Assembly (NCBI GenBank): GCA_040981125.1
Contig: JANRMQ010000004.1
Coordinates: 186,001-250,000 of the forward strand
Source: DASSBQ01 sp040981125
Lineage (GTDB): Bacteria > Nitrospirota > Nitrospiria > Nitrospirales > Nitrospiraceae
DNA length: 64,000 nt
Direction: 5' to 3'
Part shown: positions 7,927 to 15,599 of the stretch, piece after piece
Layout of the letters: every line of letters starts with the position of its first letter
How positions within the stretch are numbered: position 1 is the stretch's first letter
The notes under the pieces: generated by a model
What the model saw: the letters and a program-made list of their open reading frames with translations, nothing else
The model's database searches: none
What the model was told of the DNA's origin: nothing
Position numbers and translations under genes: made by a program

Positions 7927-10227
7927 ATGGATCAGCAGAGCGACAACCTGAAGATGCCCCATCCCCCGATTATCGGGGCCGGGCGATTCATCAGTCTGAG
8001 GACGAAATTTGTCGTCTTCTTCAGCCTGATCATCGTTCTCACCTGCTCTGCCTTGAGCTGGTATTTCATCCAGAACAAGCGGTCCGCCATGACGGATCGG
8101 GTGAAGGATTTGGGGACCGTTCTGGTCAAGAACCTGGCGCACAACGTCCGCTATGGCATCATCATCGAGGAGCGGACGATGCTGGACCAGTTCATTGCCG
8201 GGGTGATGGAAGCCGATGAAGTCATTTATGTCATGATCTCAGGCGGCGACGGTCAAGTGCTCGCCGCACGAAGCAAGGGAAGGCTGGAGAGCACGCTCAC
8301 GCAGATACGTTCCGCCGACGAGCCGCTGTATCCCCGCCCTGAAGTCATGGAAACGTTGGTGAAGCAGCCCCGCAGCGAGCCTCTTGTCACTCGTCTGCGC
8401 CTCAGTGGAACCGGCTCCGTCATTGTTCCGCCGCATGAATCCGGCTTCTCGCTGTTCAGCCGGCGGACCTCGGACGAAACATTTTACGATTTTGCGCTTC
8501 CCGTCATGAGGCGTGAGACGTCCCAAAGCGAGGCGTTGTCGCTCCAAGAAGAAGATCTGCTTCGGCCTCAGCCGATCCCGGAATCCAAAGTCTACGGTGT
8601 CGTGCAGGTCGGACTCACCGAATCGGTGATGCAGCGGGAGTTGGCGAGGATTATCGGCAATTTCATGTTGCTCGCGCTCGGGATCGCGTTGGCCGGCATC
8701 ATGGGAACGGTGCTCCTGGCCAGGATGATTATCACGCCGCTCCGCCATCTCGCCGGAGGCGCAAGGAAGGTCGGCGAGGGGGATTTCACAACGTTCGTCA
8801 CGCCGACGACGCGAGATGAAGTGGGGCAACTGACGGCGCTGTTCAATCTTATGACCAGATCCATTCAGGAGCGGAACCAAGCCATCTCCGGCAACCTGGA
8901 AATCATTCGCCGCCAAGTCACCCAATTGACGACGTTGAATCAAACCGGCGCCGCCATCACCTCGACGCTCGATCAGGATCGGCTTTTGAGTCTCGTTCTT
9001 CAGCTCTTAATGGATAATCTCGGGTTTCTGCGCATGGCATTGGTGCTCTACGACAGCGATCGGGGTATCGCCTATGCCGGACAACTGGCCGGTGTGCCGC
9101 CGGACGTGGAACTGGCCGCGCGTCAGGTCAGAATTCCTGTGGAAGACAACGACAGTACCTACGCCCAGTTGCTCATTCATGGGAAACCCCTATTGGCCCC
9201 GGACCTCGATGCGATAGCCGGCCGCATGCATCCGGGCGAAGTGGCGCTGCTGCGACAAGCCGGCGTCAGTTCGTTCGTCAGTGTGCCGATTCGGACTCAG
9301 CAACGCACGCTCGGCTACCTCTCCGGCGACCGCGGGCCGCTGCCCTGCACGCAGGAAGACGTGGACCTCTTGATGACGGTCGCCAGCCACGTGGCGGTGG
9401 CGATCGACAATGCCAGGGCCTATAGCGAGTTGGAAAGCGTGACCGAAGGTTTGGAGAGCCGCGTCATGGAACGCACCCGGGAATTGCAGAACGCCAATGA
9501 ACGCCTGCAGGAGCATGACCGTCGGCGATCAAAATTCGTGTCGGTCGCGTCTCATGAGCTGCGCACGCCGATGACGTCCATCAAAGGATTCGTCGAGAAT
9601 ATGCTCGATGGCCTCACCGGGCAGTTGACGGATCGCCAGCAGCACTATCTGCAGCGGGTGAAGCACAATGTCGAGCGGCTGACGCGGATCATCAACCAGC
9701 TGCTCGATTGGTCCCGCATCGACGTGGGGCGCATTGAACTGAAGCCGGAGCCGCTGGCCATTTGCGAGTTCATCCGCGATGTGGTGGAGAGTTTTCAGAC
9801 CATAGCGGCGGAAAAATCCCTCACGCTGGACATCGCCGCATGCGAGGAATTCCCGCTGGTTCAGGCCGACCGCGACAAGTTGGAGCAGATTCTATGGAAC
9901 CTGATCGGCAACGCGGTGAAGTTCACGCCGCAAGGAGGCCGGGTCTCCATTGAATTTCTGCTGATAGAAGGATTCGTGCAGATCGGCATCATCGACTCCG
10001 GGTGCGGCATTGCGGCCCATGAAGTGCCCAAAGTGTTTAATGAGTTTTCGAAAGTGGAGTCGTCGCTGCCGTCCTCTCAAGGGGCGCAATTGGGATTGTT
10101 CATTACGAAGAGCCTGGTCAGACTTCATGGAGGAGACATATGGGTGGAAAGTCAGTTAAGCGTTGGAAGCCGCTTCTATTTCACCATTCCTTGCGCCGGC
10201 GCGCCGGCGCAGGGCCAAGGTCGCTGA
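7927..10227 (+). CDS. Membrane sensor histidine kinase (periplasmic sensor-HAMP-GAF-HisKA-HATPase)
   Basis: A 766-aa protein. TM1 is around residues 32-52 (FVVFFSLIIVLTCSALSWYF), followed by a periplasmic domain of about 190 residues and TM2 near 247-268. Then come HAMP, a coiled coil, GAF (about 345-500) and a second coiled coil. The H-box SVASHELRTPM carries His543. The N-box is LWNLIGNAVKFTPQGG and the G1 box IIDSGCGIA; the G2 box GAQLGL is degenerate relative to GxGLGL. It begins 15 bp after the substrate-binding protein, a likely ligand partner. Its end overlaps the extended reading frame of the next gene but not its likely start. Confidence 0.9.
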   Translation: MDQQSDNLKMPHPPIIGAGRFISLRTKFVVFFSLIIVLTCSALSWYFIQNKRSAMTDRVKDLGTVLVKNLAHNVRYGIIIEERTMLDQFIAGVMEADEVIYVMISGGDGQVLAARSKGRLESTLTQIRSADEPLYPRPEVMETLVKQPRSEPLVTRLRLSGTGSVIVPPHESGFSLFSRRTSDETFYDFALPVMRRETSQSEALSLQEEDLLRPQPIPESKVYGVVQVGLTESVMQRELARIIGNFMLLALGIALAGIMGTVLLARMIITPLRHLAGGARKVGEGDFTTFVTPTTRDEVGQLTALFNLMTRSIQERNQAISGNLEIIRRQVTQLTTLNQTGAAITSTLDQDRLLSLVLQLLMDNLGFLRMALVLYDSDRGIAYAGQLAGVPPDVELAARQVRIPVEDNDSTYAQLLIHGKPLLAPDLDAIAGRMHPGEVALLRQAGVSSFVSVPIRTQQRTLGYLSGDRGPLPCTQEDVDLLMTVASHVAVAIDNARAYSELESVTEGLESRVMERTRELQNANERLQEHDRRRSKFVSVASHELRTPMTSIKGFVENMLDGLTGQLTDRQQHYLQRVKHNVERLTRIINQLLDWSRIDVGRIELKPEPLAICEFIRDVVESFQTIAAEKSLTLDIAACEEFPLVQADRDKLEQILWNLIGNAVKFTPQGGRVSIEFLLIEGFVQIGIIDSGCGIAAHEVPKVFNEFSKVESSLPSSQGAQLGLFITKSLVRLHGGDIWVESQLSVGSRFYFTIPCAGAPAQGQGR

Positions 10228-10268
10228 GCGGGATCTTAGGGCTGCGCCTTGTAAGGGCAGGGATCGGC

Positions 10269-11630
10269 ATGGCGGTGCTCACGCTGGCATGCGGAGTCCT
10301 GCCGGCATCCGTCTCTGCGACCGGCTTTCGCATCCTGGATCAAAGCGCGTCGGCGGTGGGGCAAAGCGGAGCCTTTACGGCGCAAGCGGACGACCCCTGC
10401 GCTTTATTTTACAACCCGGCGGGGATGACGCAGCTGCGGGGAGTGCAATTTTCCGCCGGCACACTGCTGGTCGGCGGGCACACCTCGTTCGAGAGTCCGA
10501 CCGGTGGAACGGCTCGCGGTGATTTCGGCGGCAGCGTCGCGTCGCCTCCGCCCGTCAACTTCTATGCGACGGCGAATTTGAAAGATGTGGGGTTGACCTC
10601 GCTCTCTGGGGTGACGGCCGGCATCGGCGTGCTGTCCCCCTTCGGCATCCTGTATCGATATGCCAACGAAGCTCCCTTCTCGACCGCCGTGACCCGCCAA
10701 ACCCTCCCCTTGCTCGATATTAAGCCTACGCTCGCGTATCGATTCAACGACCATCTCTCGGTGGGAGTCGGGGCGGACATTTACACGTTTGCCGGTTTCT
10801 GGGGCGCCGGACAAGGCGTGACGAAACTCAACAATGCCGGGCTGCCCGGCATTCCGGCCGGCGCCCCGTTGGAGGTCAATGGGAGCGATACCGCCGCCGG
10901 CTTCAATGCCAGCTTGCTGTATACCCCATTTCGCAACAGCGACGGCAAGCCGCTCGTGAATATCGGGTTCGTGTATCGGAGCCAAGCCACGTTGCATTTG
11001 GACGGAAACTTTCTGGCGAACGGCGGGTTAATCGCCGATGTCTCCACCACGCTCGTGCTGCCCCAGGTGTTTACGGGCGGAGTGGCGGTCTGGCCGGTTC
11101 GGGATCCGGACCATGAATGGAAATTGGAATTGGACGTGGACTACACGGGTTGGAAATCCTACCGTAATACGGACGTGCATCTCTCCAACTGCGCGACGAT
11201 CGCCTTTCCACAGAATTGGCGCAGCACCTATACCGTTATGATCGGAACGGAATACAAATGGCTGCGGCCGGAGCGGCTGCCTCAGTGGGAAGTCGCGCTA
11301 CGCGGAGGGTACTGGCATTCGCAGAATGCCGTTCCGGACAGCTCCTTTTCCCCGACCGTGCCGGACGCCGATAACCATTCGATTTCCGTCGGGCTTGGTT
11401 TACTGTGTAAGGAACAGGGCCGCTTTCTCGGCCTGCTTGCCTGCGAGGGGTCCGGCATCGGTCCCGTTCGTTCCCGCGCGATCGGACTTGACCTGGCGTT
11501 TCAGGCCTTATTGTACGAAACGCGCACTGTGGCCGGCAATCAGAACCCGGTAGCGATCCCGGGCGTGGTCAACGGAACATATCAGACGACGTGGTATGTG
11601 GGGGCCGTGAATCTTCGGGTGAACTTTTAG
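10269..11630 (+). CDS. OMPP1/FadL/TodX-family outer-membrane transporter
   Basis: About 453 aa. The mature N-terminus TGFRILDQSASAVGQSGAF and the segment DPCALFYNPAGMTQL are hallmarks of the FadL family, which carries long-chain fatty acids or other hydrophobic compounds across the outer membrane. The C-terminus ends in alternating beta strands with a final aromatic residue (NLRVNF). The start is uncertain: the frame is open back to 10140, but ATG 10269 gives a cleavable signal ending near SVSA. It follows the kinase by about 40 bp and precedes a lipase-like gene, which suggests sensing and uptake of lipids or hydrophobic substrates. A repeat element abuts its stop codon. Confidence 0.85.
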   Translation: MAVLTLACGVLPASVSATGFRILDQSASAVGQSGAFTAQADDPCALFYNPAGMTQLRGVQFSAGTLLVGGHTSFESPTGGTARGDFGGSVASPPPVNFYATANLKDVGLTSLSGVTAGIGVLSPFGILYRYANEAPFSTAVTRQTLPLLDIKPTLAYRFNDHLSVGVGADIYTFAGFWGAGQGVTKLNNAGLPGIPAGAPLEVNGSDTAAGFNASLLYTPFRNSDGKPLVNIGFVYRSQATLHLDGNFLANGGLIADVSTTLVLPQVFTGGVAVWPVRDPDHEWKLELDVDYTGWKSYRNTDVHLSNCATIAFPQNWRSTYTVMIGTEYKWLRPERLPQWEVALRGGYWHSQNAVPDSSFSPTVPDADNHSISVGLGLLCKEQGRFLGLLACEGSGIGPVRSRAIGLDLAFQALLYETRTVAGNQNPVAIPGVVNGTYQTTWYVGAVNLRVNF

Positions 11631-11839
11631 CCCGCAATATTCATGACGGTTCGTCACGAGATGGCGGAGGCGCGTAGCGAGACGGGCGTGTGGAGGCGCG
11701 AGGGAGGGAAGCATACTCGTGCAGTATGTTGACCGACCGAGCGGCGAGCCCGCCCGCCTGCACACCGCGGAACACCTGTGCAGGCTTGTCGCAGCAGCGA
11801 ATCCGCGATTGCAGTAGAACCGTTCATGAATAATGCGGG
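11631..11839. mobile_element. MITE-like element copy 1 (209 bp, terminal inverted repeats)
   Basis: The left end CCCGCAATATTCATGA (11631-11646) and right end TCATGAATAATGCGGG (11824-11839) are inverted repeats with one mismatch, extending inward to about 22 bp. The element is flanked by TTAG on both sides, a possible 4-bp target duplication; the left copy contains the TAG stop of the FadL-like gene. It encodes no protein. Inside is a small stem CATACT-N5-AGTATG. A homologous copy in inverted orientation lies at 38444-38731, and a reduced copy at 29781-29816. Confidence 0.75.
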
Positions 11840-11958
11840 TTAGGTTCCATGGCAGGGAGGCGCGGCCATGGAAGTAGAGCTCGGGGTGGTCCTCAGCCTG
11901 TCGGTAGCCTCGCCGCTGTGCCCATGGTATCGTTGCGGAGGAAGGAAGGGGCGGAAAG

Positions 11959-12960
11959 ATGACTAAGCGACCGCTGTTGTTGGTGCTGGCCCATGGGATC
12001 TTTGGATGGGGAGACCAGGCCGCGGGACGCGACATGCGACAGGATTACTATACCGGGCTCAGGCCCTTTCTTGAACACCGGTATGGGAATAGGGAAGATC
12101 TCGCACTCAGGATTATTGCTCCGCAGGTGCCGGTCTCGGAACGTGCCGCAGTGCGAGGTGAACATCTTCGTGATGCGATCCAAGCCCCATTGGCCGGTAT
12201 GCCGTCGGAAACCCGTGTACACATCATCGCCCACAGCATGGGGGGCTTGGACGGCCGTTGGGTCATCGCTGAAGGAAGCGTCACCGATCGGATCGATTCG
12301 CTGACCACGATCGCCACGCCCCATCGCGGCACTTCATTGGGCGATATCGCCTATGCCTTGCGCGCCGTCATTCCTCCCGTCGCCGACGGCTTCTACCAAC
12401 TCGACTATGCGCTACAAGAGATCGAAAACAAATTCCACGATTTCTTCGGCTGGCTTGCCGGCCCGCGCATCCCTATTACGCGCAAGCATTTCGAATGCAT
12501 CCGCCATTTATTGGGCAATTTGGTCGACCATACTTCGCGGTCCGAACTCGAACGGGGACTCCGTGACCTCACCCTCGATGGGGTGCAACAATTTAATGCG
12601 GACCTATCGGAGGCGGAGCGGCGGGCGCGGTCCGGCGCAGGACGGCCTATTCGCTATGTTGCCTATGGAGGAGCCCTGCCGGCAGGTTCTGAGTCCGCGT
12701 TGAAGCCGTCCTCCGAGCTCATCCGCGTCTTCGGAACCCAGCTTGAACGAGCCGGCAGCAACGATGGAGCCGTTTCCGACTGGTCTTCCCATTTTCCGTG
12801 GGATGACGACGGACGCGAGTATGCGGAAACCATTCCGTACGATCATTTCGGTCAGATCAATTGGCGCATTCCCGACTTTCGGTGGAATGACGACATGGAA
12901 CCGGCTCTCAAGGCGATCTATCAAAGTATCATGGACCGTATTGTCGGCATGAGAGCGTAA
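11959..12960 (+). CDS. Alpha/beta-hydrolase, triacylglycerol-lipase-like
   Basis: A 333-aa protein with AHGIFGWGD near the N-terminus (oxyanion-hole HG), the nucleophile elbow IIAHSMGG with catalytic Ser, TIATPHRGTSLGD, NDGAVSDWSSHFPW with the likely acid residue, and a late His in PYDHFGQINW. This resembles bacterial true lipases of family I. No signal peptide is seen, so it may be cytoplasmic or exported by another route. ATG 11959 has the RBS GGAGGAAGG about 15 bp upstream. It lies between the FadL-like porin and a sensor kinase, consistent with lipid or ester metabolism. Esterase specificity is not known. Confidence 0.8.
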   Translation: MTKRPLLLVLAHGIFGWGDQAAGRDMRQDYYTGLRPFLEHRYGNREDLALRIIAPQVPVSERAAVRGEHLRDAIQAPLAGMPSETRVHIIAHSMGGLDGRWVIAEGSVTDRIDSLTTIATPHRGTSLGDIAYALRAVIPPVADGFYQLDYALQEIENKFHDFFGWLAGPRIPITRKHFECIRHLLGNLVDHTSRSELERGLRDLTLDGVQQFNADLSEAERRARSGAGRPIRYVAYGGALPAGSESALKPSSELIRVFGTQLERAGSNDGAVSDWSSHFPWDDDGREYAETIPYDHFGQINWRIPDFRWNDDMEPALKAIYQSIMDRIVGMRA

Positions 12961-12984
12961 TTCGCTGAATCCTATGGCCGCTGT

Positions 12985-15345
12985 ATGACCGTCAACGGGC
13001 AAGACAGCATATCCGAGCTGCTTTCGAAGCATCACCGGATCCTCGAAAAGGGGATGATGGAATGTCGGCCGTTCGGAGTCGATGCAGAGGGACGGAAGAT
13101 CCGGGATGCGAGCGGTGTCACGGTGCTGGCCAATGTGGAATATCTCGAAGACCTGATAGGGAAGGCGCGTGGGCCGGAGGCGGGCCGGGACGCGGTGGAG
13201 GAACTGTGCAGGCGGTTGAATGAACGCATCGGCGATCGCGCCTATCATGTGACGCCGGCCTTCCTCAGGAACGTGTGGAACAGCTATTCATATGAGTTTG
13301 TGTGCTATCTCGGGGAATTCTGCGTCGATATATCGGGCGATCGTGATTTCCAGTTCCACGTCGGCGAGCGAAAACTCATCTCACCGATCATTCAAACCCT
13401 GGGACGTCCCTTCTCCGTGGCGCAGATTTATCGGATGTTCCCCCATTTCGGCCAGAAGTACGCGAAAGGCTCCATCCTCTTTTCGACCGGCGCCATTACT
13501 GATCGGACCGCGGTTCTCCAAATGCGGTACAGCGCTCATGTGTACCGACAATTCGGCCGCTACCGAAAGGCCTGCGCCTATTTGATCTGCCAGTCTTCCA
13601 AGGCGGCGCTGGGGGCCTTTCCTCACCTGATCCATTCGCTCAGGCCGGCGACCGTCACCGATCGGGCGTGCGTCGCCGAAGGGGATGACTGCTGCGAGTG
13701 GGAATTCACATGGACGCCGAAGGAGCCGAGTTCGTTGCCCGGAATTCTCATAGGAGCCGCCTTGTCCGGGGTGATCTTCACCTACCTCCACGTCCGCCAC
13801 CCCGGCGTGGGTCTTCCGGAAGCCGGTCTCCTGTCGCTCTTCCCGGGGATCGCCTCCTGGTTGGCCCATCAGGCTCGTGTTCTTCGGGGAAAAGTCGGCG
13901 CAACCACGGCAGTGCTGCAGGAGCAGATCGCATTGGCGGACAACAGGCATGAAGAACTGCGAGAGGCGTACCTGGAGCAGGAACAAGTGGCCGTCGATCT
14001 GAAGCATAAGGTCAGCCAATTGACGTTGCTCCATCAGACCAGCGTCATGGTCAGTTCCACGCTGGAACGCGAAACCTTGATTGAACAGGCGCTGCGATCG
14101 ATTAAAGATAATCTTCATTTCGATCGCGTCATGATCTCATTTTACGATAGTGCGCGACGGGTCGCTCACGATGCCCGTATGGTCGGCGTATCGGATGAAG
14201 TGGCGTCGTTCGCCCGGTCGCTGGTGACGCCGGTCAGCGATCCGGCCGGCGTCGAGGCGCAGTTGTTCGTGCAAGGCGTCCCGATCTTGATCGCGGATAT
14301 CGACGAGGTGCGGCCCCGCCTGCATCCCTTTACGCAGCGATTGGCGGAGTTGAGCCGCGCCGGAACGCTCCTCGCCGTGCCGCTGAAGGTAAAGGACCGC
14401 ATCATCGGGTCGCTGACGGTGGACCGGCTGCGGGAGCATTCACTCAACGAAGAAGATGTGGATGTGATGGTCACGGTCGCGAACCATCTGGCGGTGGCGC
14501 TGGATCATGCGGCGGCCTACCGCCAGATTGAAGAACTGAATATCGGCTTGGAAGCCAAGATCAAAGAACGCACCGTGGCGTTGGAAGACGTGAACCGGGA
14601 ACTCCTGCAGGCCAATAGCAGACTACAGGAACTGGATCAATTGAAGTCGTCGTTCGTCTCGACGGTGTCGCATGAACTGCGGACCCCCATGACCTCGATC
14701 AAGGGCTATGTCGAGAATATGCTTGAAGGCATAACCGGAGATTTGACCGAGAAGCAGGCCGCCTATTTGGCGCGCATCAAATACAACATGGAGCGGCTGA
14801 CACGGATGATCAATGATCTCTTGGACTTGTCGCGCATGGAGGCCAAGCGGGTGGGACTGAAGATTTCTTTGGTATCCCTTCCGGAATTGGTCCTGGATGT
14901 CATGGACGGCCTGGAGCAACTGGCTCAGAAAAAAGGGATCACTCTTCAGGTCCGGCACCATCGCGCGCTCCCCGACATCAAGGGCGATCGTGACAAGCTG
15001 AACCAGGTGTTGACCAACTTGATCCATAATGCGATCAAATTTACTCCGGCCGGCGGACATGTTTCGATCTCGACCGATGTGTCCGCATCCGGCGGCGTGG
15101 AGATTTGTGTGGATGACACCGGATGCGGCATTCCGCCCCATCAAATCCAGCTGGTGTTCGAAAAATTCTACCATGCGGATTCCGCTCCGACTGACGCTCG
15201 AGGAGCGGGGCTCGGCCTCGCCATCGTGAAGAGCCTTTTAGAATTGCACGGCGGGACAATCGGTGTGGAGAGCACGCTCGGTGCGGGCTGCCGGTTTCAA
15301 ATCACGCTGCCTTGCGAGAGAGAGGATATTTCATCCCGGTCCTGA
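12985..15345 (+). CDS. Histidine kinase with V4R-like N-terminal domain, GAF, HisKA and HATPase
   Basis: A 786-aa protein. The N-terminal 245 residues end in CVAEGDDCCEWEFTW, the Cys-rich tail typical of V4R/adenylate-cyclase-associated small-molecule domains. Two hydrophobic segments (about 252-290) follow, then a coiled coil, GAF (about 365-510), a second coiled coil, the H-box TVSHELRTPM with His563, and HATPase boxes NQVLTNLIHNAIKFTPAGG, DDTGCGIP and GAGLGLAIVKSLLELHGG. GAF-to-HATPase is clearly paralogous to the kinase at 7927. The start lacks a strong RBS and follows the hydrolase gene by 24 bp. A V4R-type ligand such as a hydrophobic molecule is possible. Confidence 0.85.
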   Translation: MTVNGQDSISELLSKHHRILEKGMMECRPFGVDAEGRKIRDASGVTVLANVEYLEDLIGKARGPEAGRDAVEELCRRLNERIGDRAYHVTPAFLRNVWNSYSYEFVCYLGEFCVDISGDRDFQFHVGERKLISPIIQTLGRPFSVAQIYRMFPHFGQKYAKGSILFSTGAITDRTAVLQMRYSAHVYRQFGRYRKACAYLICQSSKAALGAFPHLIHSLRPATVTDRACVAEGDDCCEWEFTWTPKEPSSLPGILIGAALSGVIFTYLHVRHPGVGLPEAGLLSLFPGIASWLAHQARVLRGKVGATTAVLQEQIALADNRHEELREAYLEQEQVAVDLKHKVSQLTLLHQTSVMVSSTLERETLIEQALRSIKDNLHFDRVMISFYDSARRVAHDARMVGVSDEVASFARSLVTPVSDPAGVEAQLFVQGVPILIADIDEVRPRLHPFTQRLAELSRAGTLLAVPLKVKDRIIGSLTVDRLREHSLNEEDVDVMVTVANHLAVALDHAAAYRQIEELNIGLEAKIKERTVALEDVNRELLQANSRLQELDQLKSSFVSTVSHELRTPMTSIKGYVENMLEGITGDLTEKQAAYLARIKYNMERLTRMINDLLDLSRMEAKRVGLKISLVSLPELVLDVMDGLEQLAQKKGITLQVRHHRALPDIKGDRDKLNQVLTNLIHNAIKFTPAGGHVSISTDVSASGGVEICVDDTGCGIPPHQIQLVFEKFYHADSAPTDARGAGLGLAIVKSLLELHGGTIGVESTLGAGCRFQITLPCEREDISSRS

Positions 15346-15385
15346 TTGTTCTGCATCGTCGGTGTATGTGCAGGCTCCTCCAGGT

Positions 15386-15444
15386 GTATCTATGAGATCC
15401 CCGGTGTATCTGATTCGATAATCCCAGCATATCCATTTCGATAC
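15386..15444 (+). promoter_or_regulatory. Upstream activator array C (three GTATC-N6-GATAC-type sites)
   Basis: C1 is GTATCTATGAGATCCC (15386-15401), C2 GTATCTGATTCGATAA (15406-15421) and C3 ATATCCATTTCGATAC (15429-15444). Each keeps at least one perfect arm and differs by one base in the other. Starts are 20 and 23 bp apart. A further GTATG half-site lies at 15364-15368, 22 bp before C1. The array ends 105 bp before the GG of promoter C. Confidence 0.65.
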
Positions 15445-15547
15445 GGTCCATGTTTCCGTGGTCCGGCATTTCCCATCGCTCACCGGAATTACTCGTAATT
15501 ACCAACGCTTGCGTAGGCCGGAATATGCTTCCGCGATTGATCGCGCC

Positions 15548-15563
15548 CGGCATGTCTATTGCG
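15548..15563 (+). promoter_or_regulatory. Sigma-54 (-24/-12) promoter C
   Basis: CGGCATGTCTATTGCG has GG at 15549-15550 and GC at 15561-15562 separated by 10 bp, with GGCATG and TTGC elements as in promoter A. Initiation near 15574 gives a leader of about 26 nt before ATG 15600, the tightest promoter-gene spacing of the four loci. Confidence 0.7.
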
Positions 15564-15599
15564 CTCTCCCGTCCGAGAACCTTGATCTTGTGAGGTTGC

